Below, piece after piece: positions 56,701 to 64,000 of a stretch of 64,000 bases of DNA (positions within the stretch are counted from its first letter, which is position 1; every line of letters begins with the position of its first letter). The stretch covers positions 26,537 to 90,536 of the forward strand of contig JAJFGV010000056.1 in NCBI GenBank assembly GCA_021775965.1, given 5' to 3'. Origin of the DNA: Alphaproteobacteria bacterium. Its GTDB lineage: Bacteria; Pseudomonadota; Alphaproteobacteria; Micavibrionales; Micavibrionaceae. The notes beneath the pieces are model-generated. The model saw only the letters and a list, made by a program, of their open reading frames with translations, was not told where the DNA came from and ran no database searches. The position numbers and the translations under genes were made by a program.

Positions 56701-57241
56701 GTTGGCGCGAGCGTTAAGGCTTGAGCCACCGGCGATTAGCAAAATTCTCGGTGGCAAACGGCAGATTAAGGCCCATGAATATATGACGATGCGGCAATTT
56801 TTTGGCATGCCGCTTGATGGCGAAAGAAGCCTGCAAAATAATAATTCAAGAGCCGATAGAGAGGCCGCGCATTTTGGTGAAAATGACCACGATGGCCAAA
56901 ATGAGCAATGGACCATTCCCCCCGGCCTGTTGGAAGAGCGAACAAATGCGCCGCCCGATAAAATAAAAGTCTTTAAGGTCAAAGAAAAAACTATGGAGCC
57001 GGACTTCAAGATCGGTGAAAATGTTGTAGTTGATCTTTCCGACCGCAATCCATCGCCGCCCGGCACGTTTATTATTTCTGATGGATATGGCGAACTGATC
57101 AGACAATGCGAACTTGTACCCGGTTCCAAGCCGCCGAAAATTCGTGTTGCTGCCGTCAAAAAAGAATTCCAGCCACAGACACTTGAACTGTCGGATTTTC
57201 AGATTATCGGAAGAGTTATTGCGAAGCTACAATGGCTTTAA
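56642..57241 (+). CDS. S24/LexA-like HTH regulator with altered catalytic dyad
   Basis: A 199-residue CI/LexA-like repressor. The N-terminal HTH (KSKAELARALRLEPPAISKILGGKRQIKAHEY) is joined to an S24-type domain (KEKTMEPDFKIGENVVVDL; GTFIISDGYGELIRQ). The self-cleaving serine position, usually G-[DN]-S-M, is Thr117, and the lysine position is Arg154, so RecA-driven cleavage is unlikely. The only in-frame start after the upstream stop is this ATG, which lacks a close ribosome site. Its end overlaps cysQ by 26 bases on the other strand. Confidence 0.85.
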   Translation: MDTQWLKAQFELNPEKSKAELARALRLEPPAISKILGGKRQIKAHEYMTMRQFFGMPLDGERSLQNNNSRADREAAHFGENDHDGQNEQWTIPPGLLEERTNAPPDKIKVFKVKEKTMEPDFKIGENVVVDLSDRNPSPPGTFIISDGYGELIRQCELVPGSKPPKIRVAAVKKEFQPQTLELSDFQIIGRVIAKLQWL

Positions 57242-58061
57242 ACTCTGGCTGATTCTCAGACCAGGCAATAAATTCAGGATTGAGGAATTTTGGATCAGCG
57301 CCAACATAGCGCAAGGCCTGGCCTTTCGTATCCGTAACAACACCACCAGCCGCGCGCAACACCGCATCAGCCGCCGCCGTATCCCATTCGCAGGTCGGGC
57401 CAAAGCGCGGATAAATATCGGCCTTGCCTGCCGCTATCACACAAATCTTGAGTGAGCTGCCACATTTAAAAAGTTTTTCGACTTTATAATCGGCCAGAAA
57501 ATTTTCCAGCTTCTCGGCGCTGCCATGACTCTTGCTGGCAACGATTGTCAAACCTTCCGCCGGAGCCTTACGCACGCGAATGGATTTTTCATGATCGGTA
57601 TCCTCAATCCATTTTATGGCCTCGGATTCTCCATTCTCATCAATATAGCCGGCATAAAGCTCGCCTTTTTCCGGCGCGTAAACAACGCCGAGAACCGGAT
57701 CGCCTTTATAGATAAGGGCAATATTGACTGTGAAATCACTGCCGCCGGAAATGAATTCTTTGGTGCCATCCAGCGCGTCAACCCGCCACGAATATTCAGA
57801 CGTCGATATATCAGGAATGCGCCCATCCGCCACAGCCTCTTCACCGATCATAGGCACATCCGGCGCGATATCAGCCAGCGCTTTTTCGATCAGCGCTTCC
57901 GCTTCCTGATCGGCAACAGTCACTGGTGAGCCATCGGCTTTTGCGTCTGCACCGACAAATCCCGCCTCATCAAAATATTTGAGCGCAATTTCGCCAGCCT
58001 CAAGTGCCACACGCCGGATCTGGTTGCATAGAGCTTTGCGATGATCAAAGATTTTAGACAT
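57216..58061 (-). CDS. cysQ: 3'(2'),5'-bisphosphate nucleotidase CysQ
   Basis: Hydrolyses PAP from sulfate assimilation to AMP. The 281-residue protein belongs to the inositol-monophosphatase fold: GEEAVADG near residue 75, WRVDALDGTKEFISGGSDFTVNIAL near 95-115, and the late CEWDTAAADAVLRAAGG. The DALDGTKEF form is CysQ-like. It is distinct from the HisN-like relative at 34.7 kb. The C-terminal 8 codons overlap the S24 regulator gene. Confidence 0.92.
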   Translation of the reverse strand: MSKIFDHRKALCNQIRRVALEAGEIALKYFDEAGFVGADAKADGSPVTVADQEAEALIEKALADIAPDVPMIGEEAVADGRIPDISTSEYSWRVDALDGTKEFISGGSDFTVNIALIYKGDPVLGVVYAPEKGELYAGYIDENGESEAIKWIEDTDHEKSIRVRKAPAEGLTIVASKSHGSAEKLENFLADYKVEKLFKCGSSLKICVIAAGKADIYPRFGPTCEWDTAAADAVLRAAGGVVTDTKGQALRYVGADPKFLNPEFIAWSENQPEFKAIVASQ

Positions 58062-58246
58062 TTGGATTAAACCTGCTATTTCTAGTGTAACACTTTGATT
58101 TCATTTTATAAATTCACATCCTTCTTTTCGTTCCGCGGAAATGGTATTTCTATAATACTTACCCTGTTGTTTTTCTTTTGTTTATCGCCTGTCGCGACGA
58201 CATTATAGGAAATAAATCTTATTTTGTCAAGGGCAACGATAATTAA

Positions 58247-58272
58247 ACGCGAAGACACGAAGGCACGGAAAG
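58247..58272 (+). repeat. Left arm of an inverted repeat flanking the rraA-like gene
   Basis: A 26-base segment built of CACGAAG-type units (starting ACGCGAAG). It matches the reverse complement of 58804-58829 at 21 of 26 positions. It lies 24 bases beyond the stop of the rraA-like gene. Confidence 0.65.
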
Positions 58273-58295
58273 GTTTTTGTTTTTTGACTTTTTTA

Positions 58296-58772
58296 TCACA
58301 GGTTCAATTCTTTCTTACTTAAAATTATGCCGTCCCGATCAATGTATAAATAACTTTCAGGTTCGAAGGTTACACCTCCAAAAGACACTGAATTTCCTAT
58401 TATTCCTTCTGCAGTTTTTTTACTTCTACGGGGAAAAACTCCCTTGGCCCATATTCCAATGTCCATCTGTTTTAAAGCTTTCGTATCACGAATATATCCA
58501 TTCACAACGATACCTTCCCAACCATTCTTAATTGCTATACCAGCAAGCCTGTCACCGACCACAGCGCATAATTCACCTAACACATCTACTATAAGAATTT
58601 TTCCTTTACCTTCTTTCTCCAGACATTCAATCACTTTTGAGTTATCTTCTTCAATCTCAACAGTCACAATATGTCCGGTACAGATTTCCTTTTTACCGTA
58701 TGAAATTAAGGAACCTTCAAAAACTTCGATATCTAAATGCGCATCACATAAATCAGCTGTAGAAAAATCCAT
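58296..58772 (-). CDS. RraA-family protein
   Basis: A 158-residue member of the RraA/HMG-CHA aldolase family, whose members either inhibit RNase E or cleave 4-hydroxy-4-methyl-2-oxoglutarate. Marks are FSTADLCDAH at the start, GDRLAGIAIKNGWEGIVVNGYIRD in the middle and FPRRSKKT near 118. Length suits RraA. The gene is clearly AT-richer than its neighbours and sits alone between two inverted copies of a CACGAAG-type repeat, hinting at lateral arrival. Which activity it has is not decided by the sequence. Confidence 0.85.
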   Translation of the reverse strand: MDFSTADLCDAHLDIEVFEGSLISYGKKEICTGHIVTVEIEEDNSKVIECLEKEGKGKILIVDVLGELCAVVGDRLAGIAIKNGWEGIVVNGYIRDTKALKQMDIGIWAKGVFPRRSKKTAEGIIGNSVSFGGVTFEPESYLYIDRDGIILSKKELNL

Positions 58773-58803
58773 TTTTTACCCTTCGTATCCCTAGCGTTTA
58801 AAA

Positions 58804-58829
58804 CTCTTCGTTTCTTCGTGCCTTCGCGT
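58804..58829 (-). repeat. Right arm of the inverted repeat flanking the rraA-like gene
   Basis: On the minus strand it begins ACGCGAAGGCACGAAG and continues with a third AACGAAG unit. It lies about 30 bases upstream of the gene and 13 bases from the ugd stop. The paired copy is at 58247-58272. Confidence 0.65.
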
Positions 58830-58842
58830 AAAAAGAAAACCC

Positions 58843-60207
58843 CTAAACCGCAATCGCCTTTTCATTTTCGCCCTGCTCGTTGGCCGCCTGGTTATCTGGT
58901 TTCACTGCCGGCCGACCGATGGATATATAGTGAAAGCCTTTGCCTTGCATATCTTCGGGTTTGTAAATATTGCGCAGATCCACGAGCGTTTTTGTTTTCA
59001 TGAGCTCGCCAAGTTTTTTGAGGCTCAGTGCGCGAAACTCATTCCACTCGGTAATGATGACCAGCACATCGGCGTCTTTCGCTACCTCATAAGCATCCTT
59101 GCACCATTCAACATCTGCAATTTCTTTTTTGGCCTCTTCCATCGCAGCCGGATCATAAGCTGCTATTTTCGCGCCTTCGTCCTGCAACAACGGAAGGATC
59201 TGTAGACTTGGTGCCTCGCGCACATCATCGGTGTTCGGTTTAAACGCCACGCCCAAAACACCGATACGCTTGCCTTTCACATCACCGCCACAAGCATCGA
59301 TAATACGCAGCGCCATTGATTTCTGCCGCTCGGCATTCACCCAAAGAACTGTTTCAACAATGTTTTGCGGCGCACCGTGTTTTTGTCCAATCTGCGTCAG
59401 CGCCATTGTGTCCTTGGGGAAACACGACCCGCCATAGCCGGGCCCGGCATGGAGGAACTTCGAGCCGATGCGTCCATCGAGGCCGATACCGCGCGCAACG
59501 TCTTGCACATTGGCCCCGGTCTGTTCACACAGATTGGCGATCTCGTTGATAAACGTAATCTTGGTTGCCAGAAATGCATTGCCGGCATATTTAATGGTTT
59601 CCGATGTTTCCGGTGTTGTCACCACCATCGGCGTCTCATTAATATAAAGCGGGCGGTAAAGCTTGCGCATCACTTCAACCGCGCGCTCGGAATCGGTTCC
59701 GATCACAATACGGTCAGGGCGCATAAAGTCGTTAATCGCGGCGCCCTCACGTAAGAACTCGGGATTCGAACAAACATCAAATTCAGCTTTTGGATTTGCT
59801 TCGCGAACAATTTTTTCGACAACCCGCGCGGTGCCAACCGGCACAGTCGATTTGGTCACAATCACTGTATAGCGATCAAGAGCGCCCGCAATCTCACGCG
59901 CGGCGGCTTCAACATAAGACATGTCCGCCTGGCCGTCTTCACCCGGCGGCGTGCCAACAGCGATAAAAACTGCATCCGCGCCCTTTACCGTTTCACTTAA
60001 ATCTGTGGTAAAAGACAGCCGTCCGGCTTTGACCTGTTTTGCGACCAGATCTTCAAGGCCAGGCTCATAAATGGGAATTTCGCCCTTTTTCAGGCGGGCA
60101 ATCTTGTCTTCATCCTTATCAAGACAAACAACATCAATACCGAACTCTGCAAAGCAGGTCCCTGAAACCAAACCGACATAACCAGTACCGACCATTCCAA
60201 TACGCAT
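58843..60207 (-). CDS. ugd: UDP-glucose 6-dehydrogenase
   Basis: Oxidises UDP-glucose to UDP-glucuronate with two NAD+, feeding capsule or LPS synthesis. The 454-residue product starts at the ATG with AAGGAG 8-9 bases upstream (MRIGMVGTGYVGLVSGTCFAEFG). The catalytic cysteine is in GYGGSCFPKDT near residue 260. The central and C-terminal UDP-binding domains are complete. It is a little longer than the ~440 norm because of a charged tail. It is leftward, upstream of the rraA-like insert. Confidence 0.95.
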   Translation of the reverse strand: MRIGMVGTGYVGLVSGTCFAEFGIDVVCLDKDEDKIARLKKGEIPIYEPGLEDLVAKQVKAGRLSFTTDLSETVKGADAVFIAVGTPPGEDGQADMSYVEAAAREIAGALDRYTVIVTKSTVPVGTARVVEKIVREANPKAEFDVCSNPEFLREGAAINDFMRPDRIVIGTDSERAVEVMRKLYRPLYINETPMVVTTPETSETIKYAGNAFLATKITFINEIANLCEQTGANVQDVARGIGLDGRIGSKFLHAGPGYGGSCFPKDTMALTQIGQKHGAPQNIVETVLWVNAERQKSMALRIIDACGGDVKGKRIGVLGVAFKPNTDDVREAPSLQILPLLQDEGAKIAAYDPAAMEEAKKEIADVEWCKDAYEVAKDADVLVIITEWNEFRALSLKKLGELMKTKTLVDLRNIYKPEDMQGKGFHYISIGRPAVKPDNQAANEQGENEKAIAV

Positions 60208-60284
60208 AGCGCAAACTCCTTGTAATCTGCGGTCCAACGACGAGGACACTATAGCCTGCCCAGCCACAGCGCAATATATTTAAA

Positions 60285-60326
60285 CAGGACCTTAATATAT
60301 TTTCATATATGATAATAATGGTCCTG
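60285..60326. promoter_or_regulatory. Inverted repeat between ugd and sapC
   Basis: CAGGACC at 60285-60291 pairs with GGTCCTG at 60320-60326 around an AT-rich centre. It lies in the 238-base divergent gap between ugd and the SapC gene, about 80 bases upstream of ugd. It could be an operator for either gene; it is not followed by a T-run. Confidence 0.35.
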
Positions 60327-60445
60327 TAATTCATTGAAGACCATACGAAAAATATGGGAAAACCATTGCAAATACAGGGGAAATTTGGTTAACTCCTCCC
60401 ATAAGAATTTCACGCCCAAAGCAACAAGAGTGCAAAGGATAGATC

Positions 60446-61261
60446 ATGGCCCAGAAAGACAGTAAGAAAGACGACAAAAAACAAGGCAAAGATAAGGCTC
60501 AAAGCAGCGATAAAAGCGCTGAAGCCGCAAATTTACCCCTGTTTTATAAAAAGCCGGCCCCACTGGATGCCAAGGCCCATGCCAAGCTCTCTCTCAATAA
60601 AAACTTTGGTTTTGGCTTTACCGAAGGTGTGAATGCCATTCCGGTCAATCTGATTGAAATGCCGCAAATCTGTCATTTCTACCCCATCGCCTTTTCGCCG
60701 GACGGCAATGCAACACCCGTGGCCATTCTTGGTCTGCGTGACAATGAAAATCTGTTCCTCAAAGGTCCGAAAGACTGGGAGCCAGACAGCTATATCCCGG
60801 CTTATATCCGTCGCTATCCGTTTATTTTTTCCGAGCTGCCGGAAAGCGACCAACTGACCCTTTGCGTTGACATGAATGATGACGTTATCAGCGAAAAAGG
60901 CGACCAGCCTTTCTTTGACGGAGAAGGCAAACCAACTGAATTGTCCAACAACGCTTTGGAATTCTGCAAATCCTATCATGCAGCGGCACAGCAAACGGTG
61001 GAGTTCAGCAAGACGCTTTCCGATAGTGGGCTTCTGGTTGAACGTGAAGCGCAGATCAACGTCGCCGATGGCAAACGCATCAATTTTTCCGGTTTCAGAA
61101 TCGTCGATGAGAAAAAACTAGCCGAGTTGGACGATAAAGCCTTTTTGGAATGGCACAAAAAAGGTTGGCTGCCGTTTATATATGCCCATCTGTTCTCAGG
61201 TGCACAATGGCAACGTCTGACCAAGCTGCTCAATGATCGTCTTGAAAAAGAAGCAGCGTAA
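60446..61261 (+). CDS. SapC-family protein
   Basis: A 271-residue protein of the SapC family, first named from a locus linked to S-layer export in Campylobacter. Its actual role is not settled. A Lys/Asp-rich, probably disordered N-terminal tail (~30 residues) precedes the conserved domain: FGFTEGVNAIPVNLIEMPQICHFYPIAFSPDG, RRYPFIFSELPESDQLTLCVD, and the C-terminal LPFIYAHLFSGAQWQRL. No signal peptide or membrane helix is visible. It is divergent from ugd. Confidence 0.88.
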   Translation: MAQKDSKKDDKKQGKDKAQSSDKSAEAANLPLFYKKPAPLDAKAHAKLSLNKNFGFGFTEGVNAIPVNLIEMPQICHFYPIAFSPDGNATPVAILGLRDNENLFLKGPKDWEPDSYIPAYIRRYPFIFSELPESDQLTLCVDMNDDVISEKGDQPFFDGEGKPTELSNNALEFCKSYHAAAQQTVEFSKTLSDSGLLVEREAQINVADGKRINFSGFRIVDEKKLAELDDKAFLEWHKKGWLPFIYAHLFSGAQWQRLTKLLNDRLEKEAA

Positions 61262-61388
61262 CCTTCTATTTCAGCCCTAACATTACCAGAATCAAGGCCT
61301 GTGGATATATCTTGTCATAGTGCCTTGATCCTGAGCTATGGCCGTGCTACCCATTTCTAACCACCATAAACAATCAGGGGATACGAAA

Positions 61389-61943
61389 ATGGCGAAAGTA
61401 GGCGCACAAAGAGCAGCTGAGTTGACAGGAAAATCCAAATCAACCATCCAGCGCTCGATGAATAGTGGCAAAATTTCTTTTGAACTCGACCCCAATGGTC
61501 GCAGGGTCATTGATGTGTCTGAGCTGGAGCGGGCCTATGGCTTGAGGCAGAACAGTGGTGAGAGCAGTTCAGGTTCTGTCGAACAGGAATTACAAAAAGC
61601 ATCGTCCATGCTTGAGGTTGAGCGTATGCAGATGCGAACCAAAATGCTGGAAGATCAACTCCATGCAGCCAATGAGCAAATCGCCGATCTCAGAGAACAG
61701 CGCGACAAATGGCAAAAACAGGCGGATCAGGTTCTGATCACAAGCCAATACAGCCAAAAGCAAGCCGAAGAATTGCGCGCACAACTGAATGAGCGCGAGC
61801 GCAAAGCAAAAGCACGCCGGCAACAAATGATGGAAGGCCGGATGCAAAAGCTCAAACCACAAAATGAAAATGATCAGGATGACACTGCTGCCGCTTCGGG
61901 CGGATTTCAGGGCCTTTGGAAGAAAGTAAAAGGGCGCGCTTAG
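61389..61943 (+). CDS. HTH/coiled-coil protein resembling plasmid entry-exclusion protein 1
   Basis: A 184-residue protein with an N-terminal MerR-like or excisionase-like helix-turn-helix (VGAQRAAELTGKSKSTIQRSMNSGKISFELDPNGRRVIDVSELERAYG) and a long coiled coil at ~65-155. The end is GGFQGLWKKVKGRA. This architecture is that of entry-exclusion/replication-linked proteins usually found on conjugative plasmids. Here no plasmid genes are near, so it may be a chromosomal relic or regulator. AGGGG precedes the ATG at 61389. A terminator follows. Confidence 0.75.
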   Translation: MAKVGAQRAAELTGKSKSTIQRSMNSGKISFELDPNGRRVIDVSELERAYGLRQNSGESSSGSVEQELQKASSMLEVERMQMRTKMLEDQLHAANEQIADLREQRDKWQKQADQVLITSQYSQKQAEELRAQLNERERKAKARRQQMMEGRMQKLKPQNENDQDDTAAASGGFQGLWKKVKGRA

Positions 61944-61975
61944 CCAGTCAAAAAAATCCTAAAAAATCTTACGAA

Positions 61976-62002
61976 AGGGGCCTCACAGAAGGCCTCTTTT
62001 TT
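61976..62002 (+). terminator. Rho-independent terminator
   Basis: AGGGGCC (61976-61982) pairs with GGCCTCT (61991-61997), with one G-U pair, around an 8-base loop, and is followed directly by a run of T to 62002. It ends the transcript of the HTH/coiled-coil gene and is the clearest terminator in the window. Confidence 0.85.
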
Positions 62003-62040
62003 ATGGATGTATGTTATAAAATTCCGCTATAGCGCACAAA

Positions 62041-62053
62041 ATGCTATAATTAA
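62041..62053 (+). promoter_or_regulatory. Extended -10 promoter of the cysteine-repeat protein gene
   Basis: ATGCTATAATTAA contains TGC-TATAAT (-10 at 62045-62050). It is identical over 13 bases to the promoter-like site before prepilin-like gene A. The start codon is 41 bases after the -10. Confidence 0.5.
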
Positions 62054-62090
62054 AAATAGAAACGACACAACAACCAAAACGGAATGGATA

Positions 62091-62864
62091 ATGCGTTTTT
62101 ATGTTCAGGTTATAGCAGGTTTTATATTTCTGGCAGCGTCCCTTGGAGGCGTGCCCGCTTCGTCTCTGGCGCAAGAATCACCCGATCAAGTATCTGCACT
62201 ACCGGATAAATATATTGAAGAAATGGAAGGGTTCTTTACCTATTGTAAGGGCGACGACTATCTCAAACAAAATTTCGACTGCCGTTGCCTGTCGGTAGCA
62301 TACATTGATAAGCGTACCGAAAAAGGGCCTACTGCCAATTCTTCAGACATTATAAAAGTCATAGAAAAAGAACCGTGCCGTTACGATCAAACAACTATGG
62401 CCCGCCCAGAATCTCCGGAGGAAGATTTCAGCGCCATACCGGATGAGTTTATAGATGAATCCAATGAATTTTATAAAAACTGCAATGCCACTTATCAGAT
62501 GCATATGAACTATGACTGCGAGTGTCTTGCCACAAAATTTTTAGACAAGCGTATTGAAAATGGTAAAGATATGCCGCCCGATGAAATCCTCATGTATATC
62601 AGCAAGCAATGCCCAAACGTAGAAGGTGCAGCGGCGCATGTTTATGAACGGTGCCTGACACAAGCTCCTTTGTTGCCACCAAAACAACCTGTGAAGAAAT
62701 TTTGCGAATGTACGGCCAATACATTTGCCAAGCTTTATAAGGACGCCGGTATTTCTGCTGGATCACAGCGATATACCAGCCTCAGAAGCCATGCCATGAC
62801 CCTGTGTACGGAATTCCCTGGCGGGATCAAATTCCCCAATACAACCACACGTCCGCCCAGCTGA
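62091..62864 (+). CDS. Secreted protein with three cysteine-rich repeats
   Basis: A 257-residue exported protein, family not recognised. A signal peptide (VIAGFIFLAASLGG, cleavage near SSLAQ) is followed by three repeats with the pattern C-x11..16-C-x-C-x28..31-C. The cysteines are 52/64/66/96, 131/143/145/174 and 188/205/207/239, twelve in all. Repeats 1 and 2 also share LDKR/IDKR-ENG/EKG after the C-x-C and begin with F(F/Y)x(Y/N)C. Even pairing suggests two disulfides per repeat in the periplasm. I chose the ATG at 62091 because it opens the signal sequence. Confidence 0.75.
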   Translation: MRFYVQVIAGFIFLAASLGGVPASSLAQESPDQVSALPDKYIEEMEGFFTYCKGDDYLKQNFDCRCLSVAYIDKRTEKGPTANSSDIIKVIEKEPCRYDQTTMARPESPEEDFSAIPDEFIDESNEFYKNCNATYQMHMNYDCECLATKFLDKRIENGKDMPPDEILMYISKQCPNVEGAAAHVYERCLTQAPLLPPKQPVKKFCECTANTFAKLYKDAGISAGSQRYTSLRSHAMTLCTEFPGGIKFPNTTTRPPS

Positions 62865-62871
62865 TTATTTT

Positions 62872-64000
62872 CTATTGATCCTTACGCGCAACCTCAAGCC
62901 AGCTTTTGGCATGAGGCAGAATATTGGCAATATAAAATTCTGAAGTTTCGATCTTGTCTTTGTAAAAAGGATCATCGCCTTTACCTTCAGCAATGACCGC
63001 CGCGCGTGCCAACAGCGCGCCACCGGCAATGATTGCAAATCCGTTAAGATAGGAAACAGCAGCGGCGGCGGCACCATCCATTTTTTTATCTTCAGCATAT
63101 TTTAGCAAGACTTTTGTTGCATCACGCAAGGCAGACAATGCGGCAGAAAAAGAACCTTTATCCGACTCTGGAATACCTACATCCAGCCCATCAATATAAA
63201 TCTGAGCCGCTTTGCCGCCATCATGGATAATTTTGCGAAACACCAGATCGGCCGCCTGAATACCATTTGTTCCTTCATAAATCGGTAAAATCCGCGCATC
63301 GCGCATGAATTGCGCCGCGCCGGTTTCCTCGATAAAACCCATACCGCCAAAAACCTGAATCCCGATGGATGTGACTTCACAAGCCATATCGGTGCACCAG
63401 GATTTGACGATCGGCGTCAGAAAATCAACCTTGGCCTGCGCCGTTTCATCACCGGCCATGGCTTTATCCAATGCAATCGCTGCGTCATATGTCAGCGCCC
63501 GACCCGCCTCTATTTGTGCCTTCATCGACATCAACATTCTTTGAACATCCGCATGCTCGGCAATCGCAACACGCTCGCCGCTTTCAAATGATTTCCCCTG
63601 CACACGCTCTTGTGCGAAATCCCTCGCCGCCTGATAGGACGCTTCCGCAATCGCCACGCCCTGCAATCCAACCGAGAGCCGCGCATTGTTCATCATCGTA
63701 AACATACATTTCAGGCCTTCATTTTCGCCGCCCAGCAAATAACCGGTCGCCCCGTCAAAATCCATCGTGCAAGTCGGCGACGCATGGATGCCCAATTTAT
63801 GTTCCAACCCGATACACTGCACCGCATTGCGGCTGCCGCCCTCTAAAACCTTCGGCACAACAAAAAGTGAAATGCCCTTCACATCCTCCGGCGCATCGGG
63901 CAAGCGCGCGAGCACAAGATGGATAATGTTGTCAGTAAAATCATGCTCGCCATAGGTGATAAAAATCTTCTGCCCTGAAATTTTTTAGGTTCCATCCCCT
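62872..64000 (-). pseudogene. Acyl-CoA dehydrogenase, interrupted by an in-frame stop (5' end outside window)
   Basis: A beta-oxidation flavoenzyme. The frame runs from the stop at 62872 back to 63984, giving about 370 residues (ISGQKIFITYGEHDFTDNIIHLVLARLPDAPEDVKG; later FGGMGFIEETGAAQFMRDARILPIYEGTNGIQ). Just before KISGQ the codon at 63985-63987 is TAA. The same frame then continues as GDGT to the window edge. The family usually reads GTYKI or GTWKI here, so an aromatic codon has become a stop. The true start lies beyond the window. Either a recent pseudogene or a sequence error; the rest of the frame is undamaged. Confidence 0.7.

Noticed and set aside
58247..58829. CRISPR array suggested by the repeated CACGAAG units
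   Set aside because: There are only two arms in inverted orientation with a gene between them, not regularly spaced direct repeats with spacers.

Overview
The window is chromosomal DNA of an alphaproteobacterium. The strongest markers are the adjacent divK-pleD pair beside rpmG, an EipB (DUF1849) protein, a DnaA-like Hda with a clamp-binding N-terminus, the purMN / DUF2066 / PerM / hda neighbourhood, a pyrB-plsY-dprA-topA string, a SapC-family protein and a PodJ-like polarity protein. I cannot fix the order from sequence alone. Gene content would fit the Rhodospirillales/Micavibrio side, but that is a guess. Coding density is high, and many genes overlap by 1 to 14 bases or sit within a few bases of each other. 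No rRNA, tRNA, CRISPR array, transposase or integrase was seen.

Layout. 1-6.2 kb: a type IVb-pilus-like locus. A leftward operon runs from a lone CheY-type receiver through a lipoprotein secretin and an Ig-like/PilP-like periplasmic protein to a GspE/PilB ATPase cut by the window edge. A minimal prepilin peptidase is divergent, and a sigma-54-type promoter faces the operon. 6.2-17.8 kb: a CoA-transferase, small hypothetical genes, pyrB-plsY-dprA-GFA-topA, rpmG, then pleD, divK and eipB leftward. 18-19.7 kb: a diguanylate cyclase with its own sigma-54-like promoter, a structured C-rich intergenic region and a HEPN-like gene behind aspS. 19.6-28 kb: aspS, rnd, sixA-like, hda, AI-2E/PerM transporter, DUF2066, purM, purN. 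28-43 kb: a large hybrid sensor kinase, ndk, alaS, hisN-like phosphatase, lytic transglycosylase, uracil-DNA glycosylase, ETF-ubiquinone oxidoreductase, TPR protein, ispE. 42.8-50 kb: a PLP-fold protein whose usual lysine is replaced, a consensus sigma-70 promoter with no clear product, a PodJ-like Sel1 protein, manC, a GT25 glycosyltransferase and a Na+/H+ antiporter. 50-55.4 kb: four tandem large prepilin-like genes. 55.5-64 kb: TetR, XRE and S24-type regulators, cysQ, an rraA-like gene between inverted repeats, ugd, sapC, a plasmid-exclusion-like HTH protein, a secreted cysteine-repeat protein and an acyl-CoA dehydrogenase interrupted by a stop codon.

How it fits together. Two separate loci, at 1-6 kb and 50-55 kb, carry parts of a type IV-filament machine: ATPase, secretin, peptidase, and a four-member (pseudo)pilin set that shares one large, cysteine-marked extracellular domain. 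The four-gene set is the best candidate in the window for an undescribed system. It reads as a minor-pilin or tip complex with one GspK-like member that lacks Glu5. DivK, PleD, the second GGDEF protein, the PodJ-like protein and the lone receiver suggest that surface filaments and cell polarity are under cyclic-di-GMP and phosphorelay control. ManC, GT25, Ugd and SapC indicate an active surface-polysaccharide or envelope programme. The remainder is housekeeping.
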